Shown here: one piece after another, positions 35,058-46,735 of the stretch
Layout of the letters: every line of letters starts with the position of its first letter
Numbering within the stretch: the stretch's first letter is position 1
Assembly: GCA_013180625.2 (NCBI GenBank)
Contig: SNVD02004672.1
Span: forward strand, 124,001 to 188,000
From: Boswellia sacra
Taxonomy: Eukaryota; Streptophyta; Magnoliopsida; Sapindales; Burseraceae
Length of the DNA stretch: 64,000 bases
Reading direction: 5' to 3'
Made by a program: the position numbers and the translations under genes
The notes under the pieces: generated by a model
Databases searched by the model: none
What the model was told of the DNA's origin: nothing
The model's input: only the letters and a program-made list of their open reading frames with translations

Positions 35058-37751
35058 ATGAAGAGGAGAAAATGTTGCAGGGATGTTTTGCTGTTTATAG
35101 CAATGGTTTCTGTAGAGTGCAGCAGTGTAGGCTTAAACACTATATTCAAGGCAGCCACTTTGAAAGGAATGAGCTACTATGTCTTCATCGTCTATTCTCA
35201 TGCTATTGCGACCCTTACTCTTCTCCCTTTGTCCTTCATCTTCCGCAGGTATCTCTCTCTCTTTCTCAATCTTCTAATCATCAAATCATTTGCACATTCT
35301 TGAGAAAACCATTACAAACACATAACACTATTAACATCTGATACCTGTTAATTTGTATCTTCTATATTGCATTCAGTGGAGCGGTGCTTCCATCATCTAA
35401 GTTCCCTCTCGTCTCCAGAATCTGCCTCCTCGGCATTATTGGGTATTTGTATATAGAAGTACTGCAAGCAAAGCAATGATTGTTCGTTACTTTTTCTCCT
35501 GTTTTCCTCGTTTGGATGATAAAAGTATGAGAAAATCTGTTGTGGAGCAGGGTTTTGTCTCAGATACTTGGCTACAGGGGTATAGAATACAGTTCTCCAA
35601 CTCTGGCTTCGGCAATCAGCAACCTCATCCCCGCTTTTACCTTCATACTTGCCATTATTTTCAGGTTTCTTTTTTTATTTTTCGTTGTTCTGCTCTCTTC
35701 AATTCAATCCTGAGAAAAGAAAATTGTTATTACTTCTATAGTAGAACTATGTTCCATGATGGCCAAAATGAAGAGTCCGGTAATACTTCAGCAGCTGTTG
35801 TCGAGTGGATTTGGTTCCCCTTCAATCAACTTTCGGCTGTCAACTCTCCAGACTACTCTGACTCCTCTTCTGCTACAAAGACAAAAGTGGGTTAGACAGC
35901 AAAGCTGGTGTGTTACCAGTGTTTGTACTCTGATGTTCAAGTCAATAGTGCTGGTGACATTGCTTGTAGGTACACACCACCATGAAGCTTAATTTTTATG
36001 GAGTTTAACTTATTGCTGACTTAAGAAGATGATGGAAAAGAGAGCATTTTGCCTAGGTTTTGTATGAAGAAGGCAGCCTAAACATTTCTATCTTTACTCT
36101 TGCGTTTAAGGTAGGTGAGCTTTCCTCTTCCGTTCATCATTGGGCGACTATCAAAAGTCCATCGATTCTCCCTCCAAGACCACCACGATTGAGATTTATG
36201 GATATCGGATTATGGATTTCTTATGTTATTCATGCTTGAGGGAATCCCACATTGGTTGTGGAAGGAGTTTGTGGTCACTATATAAGTGTGAGGGAATCGT
36301 TAGCCTTTCCTGGCTTTTGGGACTGAGAGGGTCACCAAATAATCAAATGGGTACCAACACACCAATTCACTGAAGCCTTTATTTAATAATGTAACTATGA
36401 AATTGTTGTATTGTGCTATTAATTTATAATGCATCCTTGAGAATACACAATTCAAGTGTCTCATATATATATATTTGCCACATCCATTGGTTTTATATTC
36501 CTGATTCTTAATAACTCTTAGATTAAATTCCTGTAAATAGCTCACGGAAGATTTTTATCGCATTGTTTCATTTAATTATTTATTATGTTGATTACATGAG
36601 GTGGATTCCAGGGTATTCTGACTGCTACCTGTTACCCATCATCACCAATACTTCCCTTATATTTCTAAAAATTTCTTATTTACAGGATGGAAAAGCTAAC
36701 TTCAAGGAGTTTATGCACACAGGCCAAAATAATTGGCACCATTCTGTCAATATCAGGAGCACTGGTGGTTGTTCTTTATAAAGGTCCAACACTTTTATCA
36801 ACTTCATATTCAGTACCTTCAGTGCCTCTTCATTGGCCACTGGGCTCACAATCGACTTGGGTCATTGGCAGCCTTTTGCTTGCTGCTGAGTACTTACTCC
36901 TCTCAATCTGGTACATCATCCAGGTATATATATTAATATATATTAATTAATATCACTTCAATATTAACTCATGACAAAAGACACTATAATATAAATTTCA
37001 GAGACTCTAAAGTTGAATTCTATGGCTTCCAGACCCAAGTTATGAGCATATACCCAGCTGAGTTAGTAGTAGTGTTCTTCTACAACATGTGCGCAACCAT
37101 CATATCTGCACCTGTATGTTTCATGGAGGAAAGAAATTCAAGTGCTTGGATACTAAAACCTGATATAACATTGGTTGCAATTGTATACTCGGTGAGAATC
37201 TAACAGTAACAGACTAGAAATGCAAACTAGGCAAATGGAAACATTTTAATGGGAGGCTCAGGCTCTTCTCTTATTTATGTGTTATAGGGATTTTTTGGAT
37301 CTTGCTTCAGTAATGTTGTTCATACATTTGGCTTGCGCTTCAAGGGGCCCGTCTACATAGGCATTTTTAAGCCACTTTCAATTGTCATTGCTGCTGCTAT
37401 GAGTATCATATTCCTTGGTGAGACTCTCCATCTTGGAAGGTAATTAATTATCAACTCTCCCTCTCAAAGTTTTCTCTTCCTTTTTGAAGGGTATTAGAAT
37501 TATATTTACTCTCTTTAGTCTAGCTGGCTACTACTAGTTGCTTCAACTTTTCTGTTCTTTTTTCATGTATCTTACTTTATATCCTGATGTGCAGCGTTAT
37601 TGGAGCAGTAATAATAGCAATTGGGTTTTATGCTGTACTATGGGGAAAAGCCAAAGATGAGAGGCTGAGCCAGGACTCTGGTTTTAGCAGCTTAGAGGCC
37701 TCATCTAACAACAAGACCCCTTTGTTGCAAAGCCTTGAACAAGATACATAG
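35058..37751 (+). CDS. WAT1-related / UMAMIT transporter C (At3g28050-like), 7 exons
   Basis: I read exons at 35058-35248, 35377-35442, 35551-35664, 36686-36923, 37033-37191, 37288-37439 and 37595-37751. They give 358 residues with no stop. It is the tandem duplicate of transporter B. It lacks one Ser (LGSQS instead of LGSSQS) and has [16 protein letters not shown], the more usual family form, where B has [16 protein letters not shown]. All splice sites are consensus, so it looks functional. Its promoter differs from that of B by the loss of about 24 bp including the TATA-like run. The role is presumably export of amino acids or similar small molecules across plasma membrane or vacuole. Confidence 0.93.
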
Positions 37752-40700
37752 ACTCCGCCCACATCCCCCCTTGTTTTTCGTAATTTAATGATGAAATTTT
37801 AAGATGGAATTGTAATGAGTCCAGAGATTCTCTATATGTCCCACTTGTTTTTGTTAAAAATTAATAATTCTATGATATTGGTTGGTGGACTCTCCGTCAA
37901 AATATTGTTGTTTTGAAACATGTAACATCTGGGGTGGGGAGGCTGTGGGCAGTGGGCTTGTCCTTGTTGAGTCATATTGGGAAATGAATTATCTTCTCGA
38001 AACGGAATATTTTGCAAACGTTAACGGAGAATCTTGTCTGATCATATTGGGATGGGATTAATCTCAGCAAATTCCCAAATTTTATGTTCTTTCTCAATCC
38101 CAGCAAATGCACGAGTATCCCGCCCACTGGCAGCTCTGACCTACAACCGAAAGCCAACCTAGAAGTACCATCAACATCTAATTTGAAGGCAAAAGGGCAT
38201 TTCGTTGCGTGACGTCTAGGGTTAGGCTAGAAAAAGTGAAATGATTTCTTTTGGGCAAATTGCTTTCTAAAGAGGTTAATGATAAGGTTTGTATCATATA
38301 AAATAACAACATTATTAGATTAATAGTAGCAGTCATTGAAATCTTGGATAACATACATATTTGTAAATATTGGAAGGGTAAATTTAAAAATAACCGGAGA
38401 ATTTTTGATAAATTACTTCTTTTCTTAAAAGATTGAAATGCTACGACTATAAACTGACAAATTGATCGACCATAACTTTTTTTTTTAGTTATCAAGTCAT
38501 TGGTTTTTTACATTTGACAATAAAAAACATATGTCCACCCGCTAGATTATGATTATTTTTCAAATCACAATCTTATTTTTAGTTGTTTCTTAGAATTTTG
38601 CTTATAAGAATAAACTTTATCAGTAATGTTAGACTTATAATATTCATGTAATATAAATTTTACAATATAACATGATAGTCAAATGGCAAAATTCTATTAG
38701 AGATGTTATTCCTTTCATCAATTTTTTTCTTATCTTGTGAATTTGTAATTTGTAGGTTGACACATCATATTATAAAAATTATATAAATATTATAAGTTTA
38801 GCATTACTCGAACTATACATGGGTGTTTGATGCTACGAATTGCATAGCATGGCATAGTATTATTTATGTTTACTGTGTTTGGAGCTGCACTGGCCGGGGG
38901 AATGGATAGCATTGCAATGCATAAATGTTTGACATTCTCTGTAAAAGTTAACCTGCGCTGCTGCTTGGGTTAAGGCGGGATAAGCGAGATGTGTTTGTTA
39001 ATATTTTTTAAATATCAAATTAATTATTAAAAATGTCAAATAAAATTTTAATTATTTAATTATTTAATTTTGTAAATGGTAGGAATGTTAAATTAATAAT
39101 AAAATGATTGAAAATTTAATTATAATGTACTAAAATTTAAAATTTTAATTAAATAATTGATTTTAATTAATTATTTTAAATTTATGAATTTTTAATTGTC
39201 AATTAAAATTTTATATGATATTATTTGTACATTATTTTAAATTAATATAAAAATTAATACAATCAAATTCAGTCTTTTATCAAATATAATATTATTAATT
39301 ATTTATTTAATATGATGATAAATCAAACGTAACATGAATTTATCAAATCTTATATAATATTATTCAGTATAATACTATCAAATACAACTATGGTTCTACC
39401 ATCTTATAAAGTACATCAATCGCAACATATGTGCAAGACTAAGAGTAGTCCGGAATGAGGGTTTATTAGACAACGGAGGAGGGGGGCCCGCTTTACAAGA
39501 GTGTGTGAGGCACGTTCCCTTGAAAAAGTGGGAATCAACTGATGTTTGAATCTTGACGGACCGTGTGGGACAAGTTACCCCTCAATAATTTTGGCTTTAG
39601 CTTCTACTTTGGTGTAATTTTCTGGCATCCTAAAGGTTTCATCAAACTTGTTGTAGTCCAAAGGTTTCGTAAAGTAACACAAAAATCCGATATTGTAATG
39701 AAAAGTTTTCTCACAGTTAATCTATCTAATGGAATTTTTTTGTCAATTATATATATAAAACATTAAAAATTGATTTTTATAAGCTTCTTTTATGTTATAT
39801 AAATGTATTAAACATTTTCAACGACGGAATTGAATTTTAATTTTAAATTTTAATTTTGTTTAAGTTTTTCCTAGTTTTAAAAATCGGTTAAACATTTTCA
39901 AAAAAGAGAAAAAGAGAAGGAAGCTTTTATTTTAATTCCATTTTCCTTTTTTTTCTAATGGGGGAGCAATATTATATCTACAACAATTTTTATAATCAAC
40001 TTCTTGCGATCTGAGCCAGTAAATTTTATCAAAAGAGTAAAAAATAAAAATAAAAATAAATAAGGAAGTTACATTATATGATATAGTAATTATCTATCCA
40101 ATAAGATTTCACCGATTCAAATTGTAAGGAGTTGATTATAGTTTCAGAATATTGTAGATGTAAAAATTAATCTTATGGTATTATGAATAATTGGAGATAA
40201 TAGCTTTTGGTAGTTTTTGGACATTTATGTAGTTTATCAAACTTTTATATTAACGCTAGTTAAACCAAACTTTTAGGACACGTACGTTATTATACCCCCT
40301 TAAACTTGCTTACTGCAATACAAAGACAGTCACTAGCTCTAGCCTCTAGCTCGCTCTTTGCTTGTTCTATTATTAAAGTCAAGACAAGAGGGGCTGAGCT
40401 GAACCTGAGGCTGGTGGTGACTCCATCTCTCAAATGTTATGATTTTCTGTGAATGACCAATTTCAGACTCTTGTTCGTCACGCTGTCATGATAACTACAT
40501 TGATATATGGATTGGATTGAAAATGTTAAACGATAATCAATGTGATAAGGAGACGATGATGACATCTCAATATGAATTCTCACCGTTTGATGGATCTTGT
40601 ATGGTGATGCATGCACACTCTTAAGGTTTTATTAGCTATCATTCTCCCGAAAAAAAAAAAAAGGAAAAAATCTAAACATGTAAGATAATGATTTTATTCT

Positions 40701-42109
40701 GTACAGAAATGATGATTTTGACGCGTTATTTATAAGATAGAAAAAAATTTTCTATAACAACGAATGAATGTTTGTACGTTTTTTCAATCATATGACATAT
40801 CACATTAATACATATGAAATATATGTTCTCGTAATACAATATTTATACATCGATCTATTCAATATTATAAATATACTAATATATTTAAATATTGATGTTG
40901 CATCCATTTTGTAATTACACGAATATATTTAAGATTTACGAGAACTTAAAATAGATTTTGAAAACCAATTAAATCTGGCACCTTTAGTAGAAATCGAGGG
41001 TGGAGATGCCTCGAGACTCGTACACTGGCGGTAAATCAACCTAACTTTTAGTAATCCTCATTGTTATTTCGTCAAAGCTCCATCAAAGCAAGATCGATCT
41101 AATAAATAATGTAAGAAATTAACTATATACGCAAAATATTGCTTAAAAAAGTAAGATGGTTACTTGGGAGATCCACAACTAGAAGACACGAAAATAATTA
41201 ATGAAATATATGATCTCCAAGTGGGTGATTAAAGTTGATTAGTGGATTACTAGGTGCACATGATCTTGATCTTTGCATGATCATGAACCGAAGAGTCAAG
41301 ATACACGCCCACTAGCAACAAGAAAAATTATTTTAAATAATAATAAAATAAGAAATCCAAAATTTCGTATGATGCATGAAAGTTGACATTATAAATAATT
41401 AATTAGTGAAAGATCCTTTCCACACTGATGCTACATTTTGTTATCATTAATCATAATATGTACTGTAACTCTAATAATAACAAGTAATCATCATAACTAG
41501 CGTCAACCAATAATGCAAGTATGCAACAAAAGACCTTATCACCTTCTTTATGGAGGAGAATGATTAGTCCGTCCTCTAAAATTTAGTTTATACTCTCATG
41601 CCTCATAAGTTTTATGATTCACAGCTAACAATTTCTCAAAAATTTCTTCCCGTTTTATTGTTACATAATAAAAGTGCAATTACTATTTTTACCGATGAAT
41701 TTAGAATACAAAAAATTAAATTCAAAGGTCGAAATAGGAAGTTATGAGATGTTATGATATAGTCCTTAAACTTTAAGAGAAAATTTTTTTTGATAAAACC
41801 TTGGGGAGGAAAATGATATTCTATCCAATAAAACATCGGTACAAATATAAGGGTGTCATTGATATTTACCCTTCTTTATTTCGATGCGGAAAATAGAAGC
41901 GATATAACCAATAATGTCACTGCAATACACACACACACACACAAGAAAAAAAAAAAATAAAAAGGTAATTAGATTACAAAGAAGCACAGCAAAAGTGCCT
42001 CTCCCATTGCCAGTGTTGTCTAGTCATCTCTCACCACCACCACCAACAGAAGCTTCAAAAAACTTAACTTGTTGTGTCACACGGAGAGAGAGAGAAAGAG
42101 ATAAGAGAA
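37752..42109. other. Spacer between transporters C and D
   Basis: Mostly the second copy of the spacer that follows transporter B. It is AT-rich at 38990-39370, has a CA microsatellite at 41925-41942, and ends in a short CT/GA-rich leader before the ATG at 42110. No gene is supported. Confidence 0.6.
41925..41942. repeat. CA microsatellite
   Basis: Nine alternating CA/AC dinucleotides precede an A-rich run. Simple-sequence repeat upstream of transporter D. Confidence 0.9.
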
Positions 42110-44434
42110 ATGGCAGGGAGGTACTTGTACAGAGATGTGCTGCCGTTCACAGCTATGGTGGCAATGGAATGCTTAAACGTTGGGTTGAATACACTTTTCA
42201 AAGCAGCAACGATGAAGGGTATGAGCTATCATGTATTTATTGTCTATGCTTATGCTATTGCAGCTCTTGTTCTCCTTCCTGCTCCATTCTTCTCTCACAG
42301 GTACTCTCATCTCTCTCTCTTTCTCCCTCCCTCCCTCTCACTCTCACTTTTATGCATGCACAAGAAAAATTGTAACTTTAATTTATTAATTTCTCTTTGA
42401 TTTGTATGCAGATCAAGAGTGCTTCCTCCACTCACCTTCTCCATAATATGTAAAATTGGCCTTCTTGGGCTCATAGGGTCGGTGCAGTTAACTCTTGCCT
42501 TTCACTTTGCTGAAAATTTTGTCAATGAAATTAGAAGAGAAGAGGGTTTAATTGGATTGTGATATATGTATCAGGAGTTCATCTCAGATCTTGGGTTACA
42601 CAGGCATCAATTTTAGCTCTCCAACACTTGCTTCAGCTATCAGCAACCTCACCCCTGCTTTTACCTTCATCCTCGCCATTATTTTCAGGTTTTTTATTTT
42701 TTTTTCATATTTAATTCTCTCTCAATTGCAATTTACAGAAACACCCTCTAGTGCTAAAGTGACTTGAATTTGCCTTCTCGATCTAAGTACAAGTGGAGGA
42801 CGTTACTTTCGAATTAGAACATTTGTCAATGTGCATGTTAACCTTGCTTCAATTTCCTCTTTGTGTGTTTCTCATCTTTTTATGCCTTTGTTGCTTTTCC
42901 CAATTGCCTTACTTTGTTTAAGTTTACAAATTGGTGTATAAACGAATCACTTGGTGAAATTAGCAAACAATTGGATGGTATTATAATCAACATAATTTTG
43001 TCACATCATCCATTTCAATATTTGGGCTGTGTTAAAGTGAGCTAAAGCGAATGCAACTTTATCTTGGGCTTGAAGCCCTACTGTTAATGCTGGGCCCTGC
43101 TCAATTACCCAAATTGTCACCGCCCACAAAAGGTGTCTGATATTATTATTTGCTAACGAATCGCTGCAAGAAATAGTGTGAATGCAGATAATATTAGATA
43201 ATTTAAGCTATTTGCTCTCACCAATATGGCTATTATTGCATTTTTTGGACTCCATAAATTTAGTAGTACAACGAATGTGACCATCACATAAAAACCAGTA
43301 TATGAATTCGTTATCTTCTTCTGGACCACAATCACTTTTGCATACTCACACTCATTTCTTTTTCAACCTTTTTTTCTTCTTTGTGTATGATAAGGATGGA
43401 GAAGGTGGCTTGTAGAAAAGCAAGCAGCCAGGCTAAAGTTATGGGCACCATTGTATCAATAGCAGGAGCGTTTATAGTGACTCTCTACAAGGGCCCTGCG
43501 ATCATTAGAGTTCTATCGCCATCCGTTTCACTTAATCAAACTCTTCGCTCATCAAACTCGAATTGGGCAATTGGCGGGTTTTTCCTCACGGCCGAATATA
43601 TTCTATTACCACTATGGTACATTGTTCAGGTATGATACATTCTAATATCAAATTTCATGTTACATCTAACTTTCAAAATTCGATGAACTTGGAAGTTTAA
43701 TTTTCAATTTTGTAATTCTGTGCAGACACAAATAATGAAGGAGTACCCAGCTGAATTAACCGTCGTCTTCTTTTATAATTTATGTGTCAGTTTTATAGCA
43801 GCCATTGTAGGATTAATTGCTGAAAGGGATTTAAATGCCTGGAAAGTAAGGCCTAATATAGCATTAGCCTCCATTGTTTGCTCGGTAAGAAACTTAAACA
43901 AGTGTTATGTATAGTTGATAGTTTACCAACAAATATGAATGTTAGTATCATATGAAGAGCCATATACTTGTAGTAATTTCTTAATGTTGGCCCTTTTGTG
44001 TGTTTAGGGACTCTTCGGATCATGCCTGAACAATACTGTTCACACGTGCGTCCTACGCCTGAAGGGGCCTGTCTATGTGGCAATGTTCAAGCCCTTGTCC
44101 ATTGCCATTGCCGTTGCGATGGGCGTCATGTTCCTTGGTGACATTCTCTATCTTGGAAGGTATAAAAAAAAAAAAAATCCTCTTTACTACGAATAAATTT
44201 TCACCATAAGATGAGTTCCAGAAGGAAACCTGGAGTAATGCTCTTTTAACTGCCAATCCTCATTTGCATTTTTGCAGTCTCATTGGAGCGATGGTAATCT
44301 CCCTCGGGTTCTATACAGTAATGTGGGGAAAAGCCAAAGAAGATATTGGTGAAGACTGTGTAGTTAGCAGCGTGGAGTCACCACCGGCACAAAAAGTTCC
44401 TTTACTGCAAAGCGAAAAAAACGAAATAGTATAG
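42110..44434 (+). CDS. WAT1-related / UMAMIT transporter D (At3g28050-like), 7 exons
   Basis: I read exons at 42110-42300, 42412-42477, 42575-42688, 43395-43629, 43726-43884, 44008-44159 and 44278-44434. They give 357 residues with no stop. The ATG at 42110 ([16 protein letters not shown]) gives the standard N-terminus. The frame is open further upstream without another ATG. Family signatures are intact: [72 protein letters not shown]. It is the most family-typical copy and more diverged from B and C than they are from each other. It converges with DEG9 about 2.3 kb downstream. Substrate is unknown. Confidence 0.94.
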
Positions 44435-45769
44435 GGCAAATAGACGCAAATGAATGAATTTCTGAATACAGAATGTAACATTAGCCTTAAGGGTGTGTAT
44501 ATGCCGTGAATTGCATATCCATAACGTCTTGTTTATGTCTTTACACAGACAAAAGCGCAAAACCAGCCAGAAGAACACCATTTCTAACCTGTAAAAGAAA
44601 AGCTCAAGCAAGTAGCCAATAGAAAAACCACGACCAGCATAAGTGCCTCACAAAGAGTATGAGTTCTTCTTTAGGATATTAATGCACTAGGGATAGAATT
44701 TCAGATGCTTGTTTGGACGAACGTACTGACCAAATCATGCAGCGACATGGTGCACTTGTTCTTGAAGCTAGTGACACCACAATCATGCTCAGTGAATAGA
44801 CATGCCCTCTTCAGGCTTATTTATAACATGAGATTGGACTACGTGATCGGGTTAGAATCAGTGGAAATTATTACATTTGGATATTAAATTATACGGGTAG
44901 AGAATGGTATGACTTCAACCACAAATTTTCTCATCCGTAATAATCATTTCATCTACCGTGTAAGTGATAACTGGAAGATCGTTAACATATAACGTAATAC
45001 CGAGGTGCCTGTAAATGAAGAAATTGAAGCCAAGTGGGGCACTTAAATCATCAATAGGTGCGTGCCTGACTTCAAATATCGGTCGGTCAAGGGTTTCAAA
45101 TCTTGATGTCTAACTTGATGTCTTCAAATTCTGTGTCATATTCAGGTACTTAAGGGGAAGCCTTGAGCTAACAAGCGACAGATTTATTTCATCACACCCC
45201 AAGTCACTCTTGTTCTTACAAACACAAATCAAGATTAGTTTGCTGTTAGATTAGTATACTGAAGACTTGATCCCATAGGAATTTGATCTCATTCCCTACA
45301 ATTTTGTTAACCTTCATCTACATCAACGTCCGCCTGGTGTTTCAGATCATCCTAATAGTTCCAGTGTTTCTTCACTGTATTAGGCTTCAATCAATAGTAC
45401 AATATATTCTTTTCATAACAGTAAAACTTGACGCTTCCTCTGGTTCTGTAAAGACATGGGGAATATGGAATACGTTACGTCGTCAGGCGTGTCATTGTTT
45501 AAAAGTGTGGCTTTCTGACTTAGATTGAGTGTATAAATAAAAACAAACAAATTAAAAAAATAAGAATATGACCTGTTAATCACATAAAATCTGACATCAA
45601 TTTACATGAGCAGTTTGCATTAAAATTTTGTCTATGCAGTATAAGGCTCATGTGAGAGTATCAAATATAACCGCCTAAGTAAAAATCTACAAGGCTCTTC
45701 AGTCAAAGCGAATCTAGAGTAATTTAAACATCTATATTTGGATTATTGTGGCAAGAAAGGAGATTTCAA

Positions 45770-45972
45770 CCTGGCAATCGCACAATCCTCTTTATGACAA
45801 GAACATTCTGCTGGAGAACTCCATCGAGTGTTCTGGCTGAAGACAGGGTATCACATCTACCAGCAACCAGAACCACACCAAAAATCGTAATTGAAAGTAG
45901 GGAAAAAGCATTGATGAACCACAGTGAGCTTGACTCGCAATGAATATTCTAGTATCTCTGGTGAATTTACCT
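45770..45972. repeat. Degenerate direct repeat, copy 1
   Basis: It resembles 46120-46365. Shared blocks are ATCCTCTTTATGACAAGAACATTC against ATCCTCTTCATGACAAGCACATTC in part, and ATATTCTAGTAT at the far end. Read on the minus strand, both copies encode an ECxCHxED block. Confidence 0.6.
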
Positions 45973-46119
45973 TTGACAATGTTACATGGAGATCATTCCT
46001 CTGACATGATTTTTACCTCTTGAGATCTAACAAAATACAAAAACCTCCTTCCGTTTTCACAAGAAAGGAAACTAAGAGCAGTAGAAAATCTATATTGCAG
46101 CAAAAAGATTGTTTTGAAC

Positions 46120-46365
46120 CCAGACGGGCACATCCTACAGAAAGAAAAAAGTTGTATGGAATCCTCTTCATGACAAGCACATTCAGCTCCAACAGGATTA
46201 TCAACGACTTTTTTTTCCTGCAACACAAGGTACTATGGCTACTGGCAATAAAAAACTCAGACCACAAATTAAACTGAAATAGTGAAAATGCATGACAAAC
46301 CTTAATGAGCTTGATCAGCAGTTGATATTCTAGTATTTTCTCTGGTATAAATTCGCCGGACATTA
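46120..46365. repeat. Degenerate direct repeat, copy 2
   Basis: Partner of 45770-45972, same orientation. It is about 40 bp longer because of interspersed insertions. Confidence 0.6.
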
Positions 46366-46735
46366 TATACAGATCATAGGTCCACTATTTTACCTATGGA
46401 AAGAAACAAAAGTAATTATCAAAGAGGCTCCTAGGTTCAGCAAAATTCCCGGCTGTCTTCCAATACATACAAATTTAAATACAGGAATACAAGTTTTAAA
46501 AAAATAAAAAATAAAAAATGATCCCCCATAAAGAAAACTCAGTGCCATAAGGCCACTCAACCATGGCCCCAAGGTTGAAATTGTCTCAACATATCATATG
46601 TATAAAACAAATAATTTAACTGTCAGTACCATACTTTCTTCAAGGTAAAGAGGTGACCTGTGTATAGGTTCCGTCAGGGGTAAGAGATGAAAAAGCTGTA
46701 TAGAGTAATCTTCTATACCTTCATTTCAACTTATG

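Larger units (their letters stand above)
34881..42075 (+). repeat. Tandem duplication, unit 2 (transporter C plus about 4.3 kb downstream)
   Basis: Second copy of the unit at 27588-34880. Its end runs directly into the 5' region of transporter D, so unit 1 ends in what looks like a copy of the D promoter. Indels between units include a 290-bp insertion only in unit 1 (about 32317-32610) and different AT-rich filler at 31.5-32.0 versus 38.8-39.4 kb. Confidence 0.88.
44435..46735. other. Convergent spacer between transporter D and DEG9
   Basis: It holds both 3' untranslated regions and no recognised gene. On the minus strand short frames such as SGEFIPEKILEYQLLIKLIK (about 46363-46304) and RPIFEVRHAPIDDL (about 45090-45040) look exon-like, but I cannot name a family and stops interrupt them. 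A degenerate direct repeat lies at 45770-45972 and 46120-46365. The spacer may contain remnants of a dead minus-strand gene. Confidence 0.45.

Noticed and set aside
44930..45110. Minus-strand exon-like frame (RPIFEVRHAPIDDL, NDLPVITYTVDEM)
   Set aside because: No family recognised, no start, and a stop soon after. It is kept only as a remark in the spacer entry.
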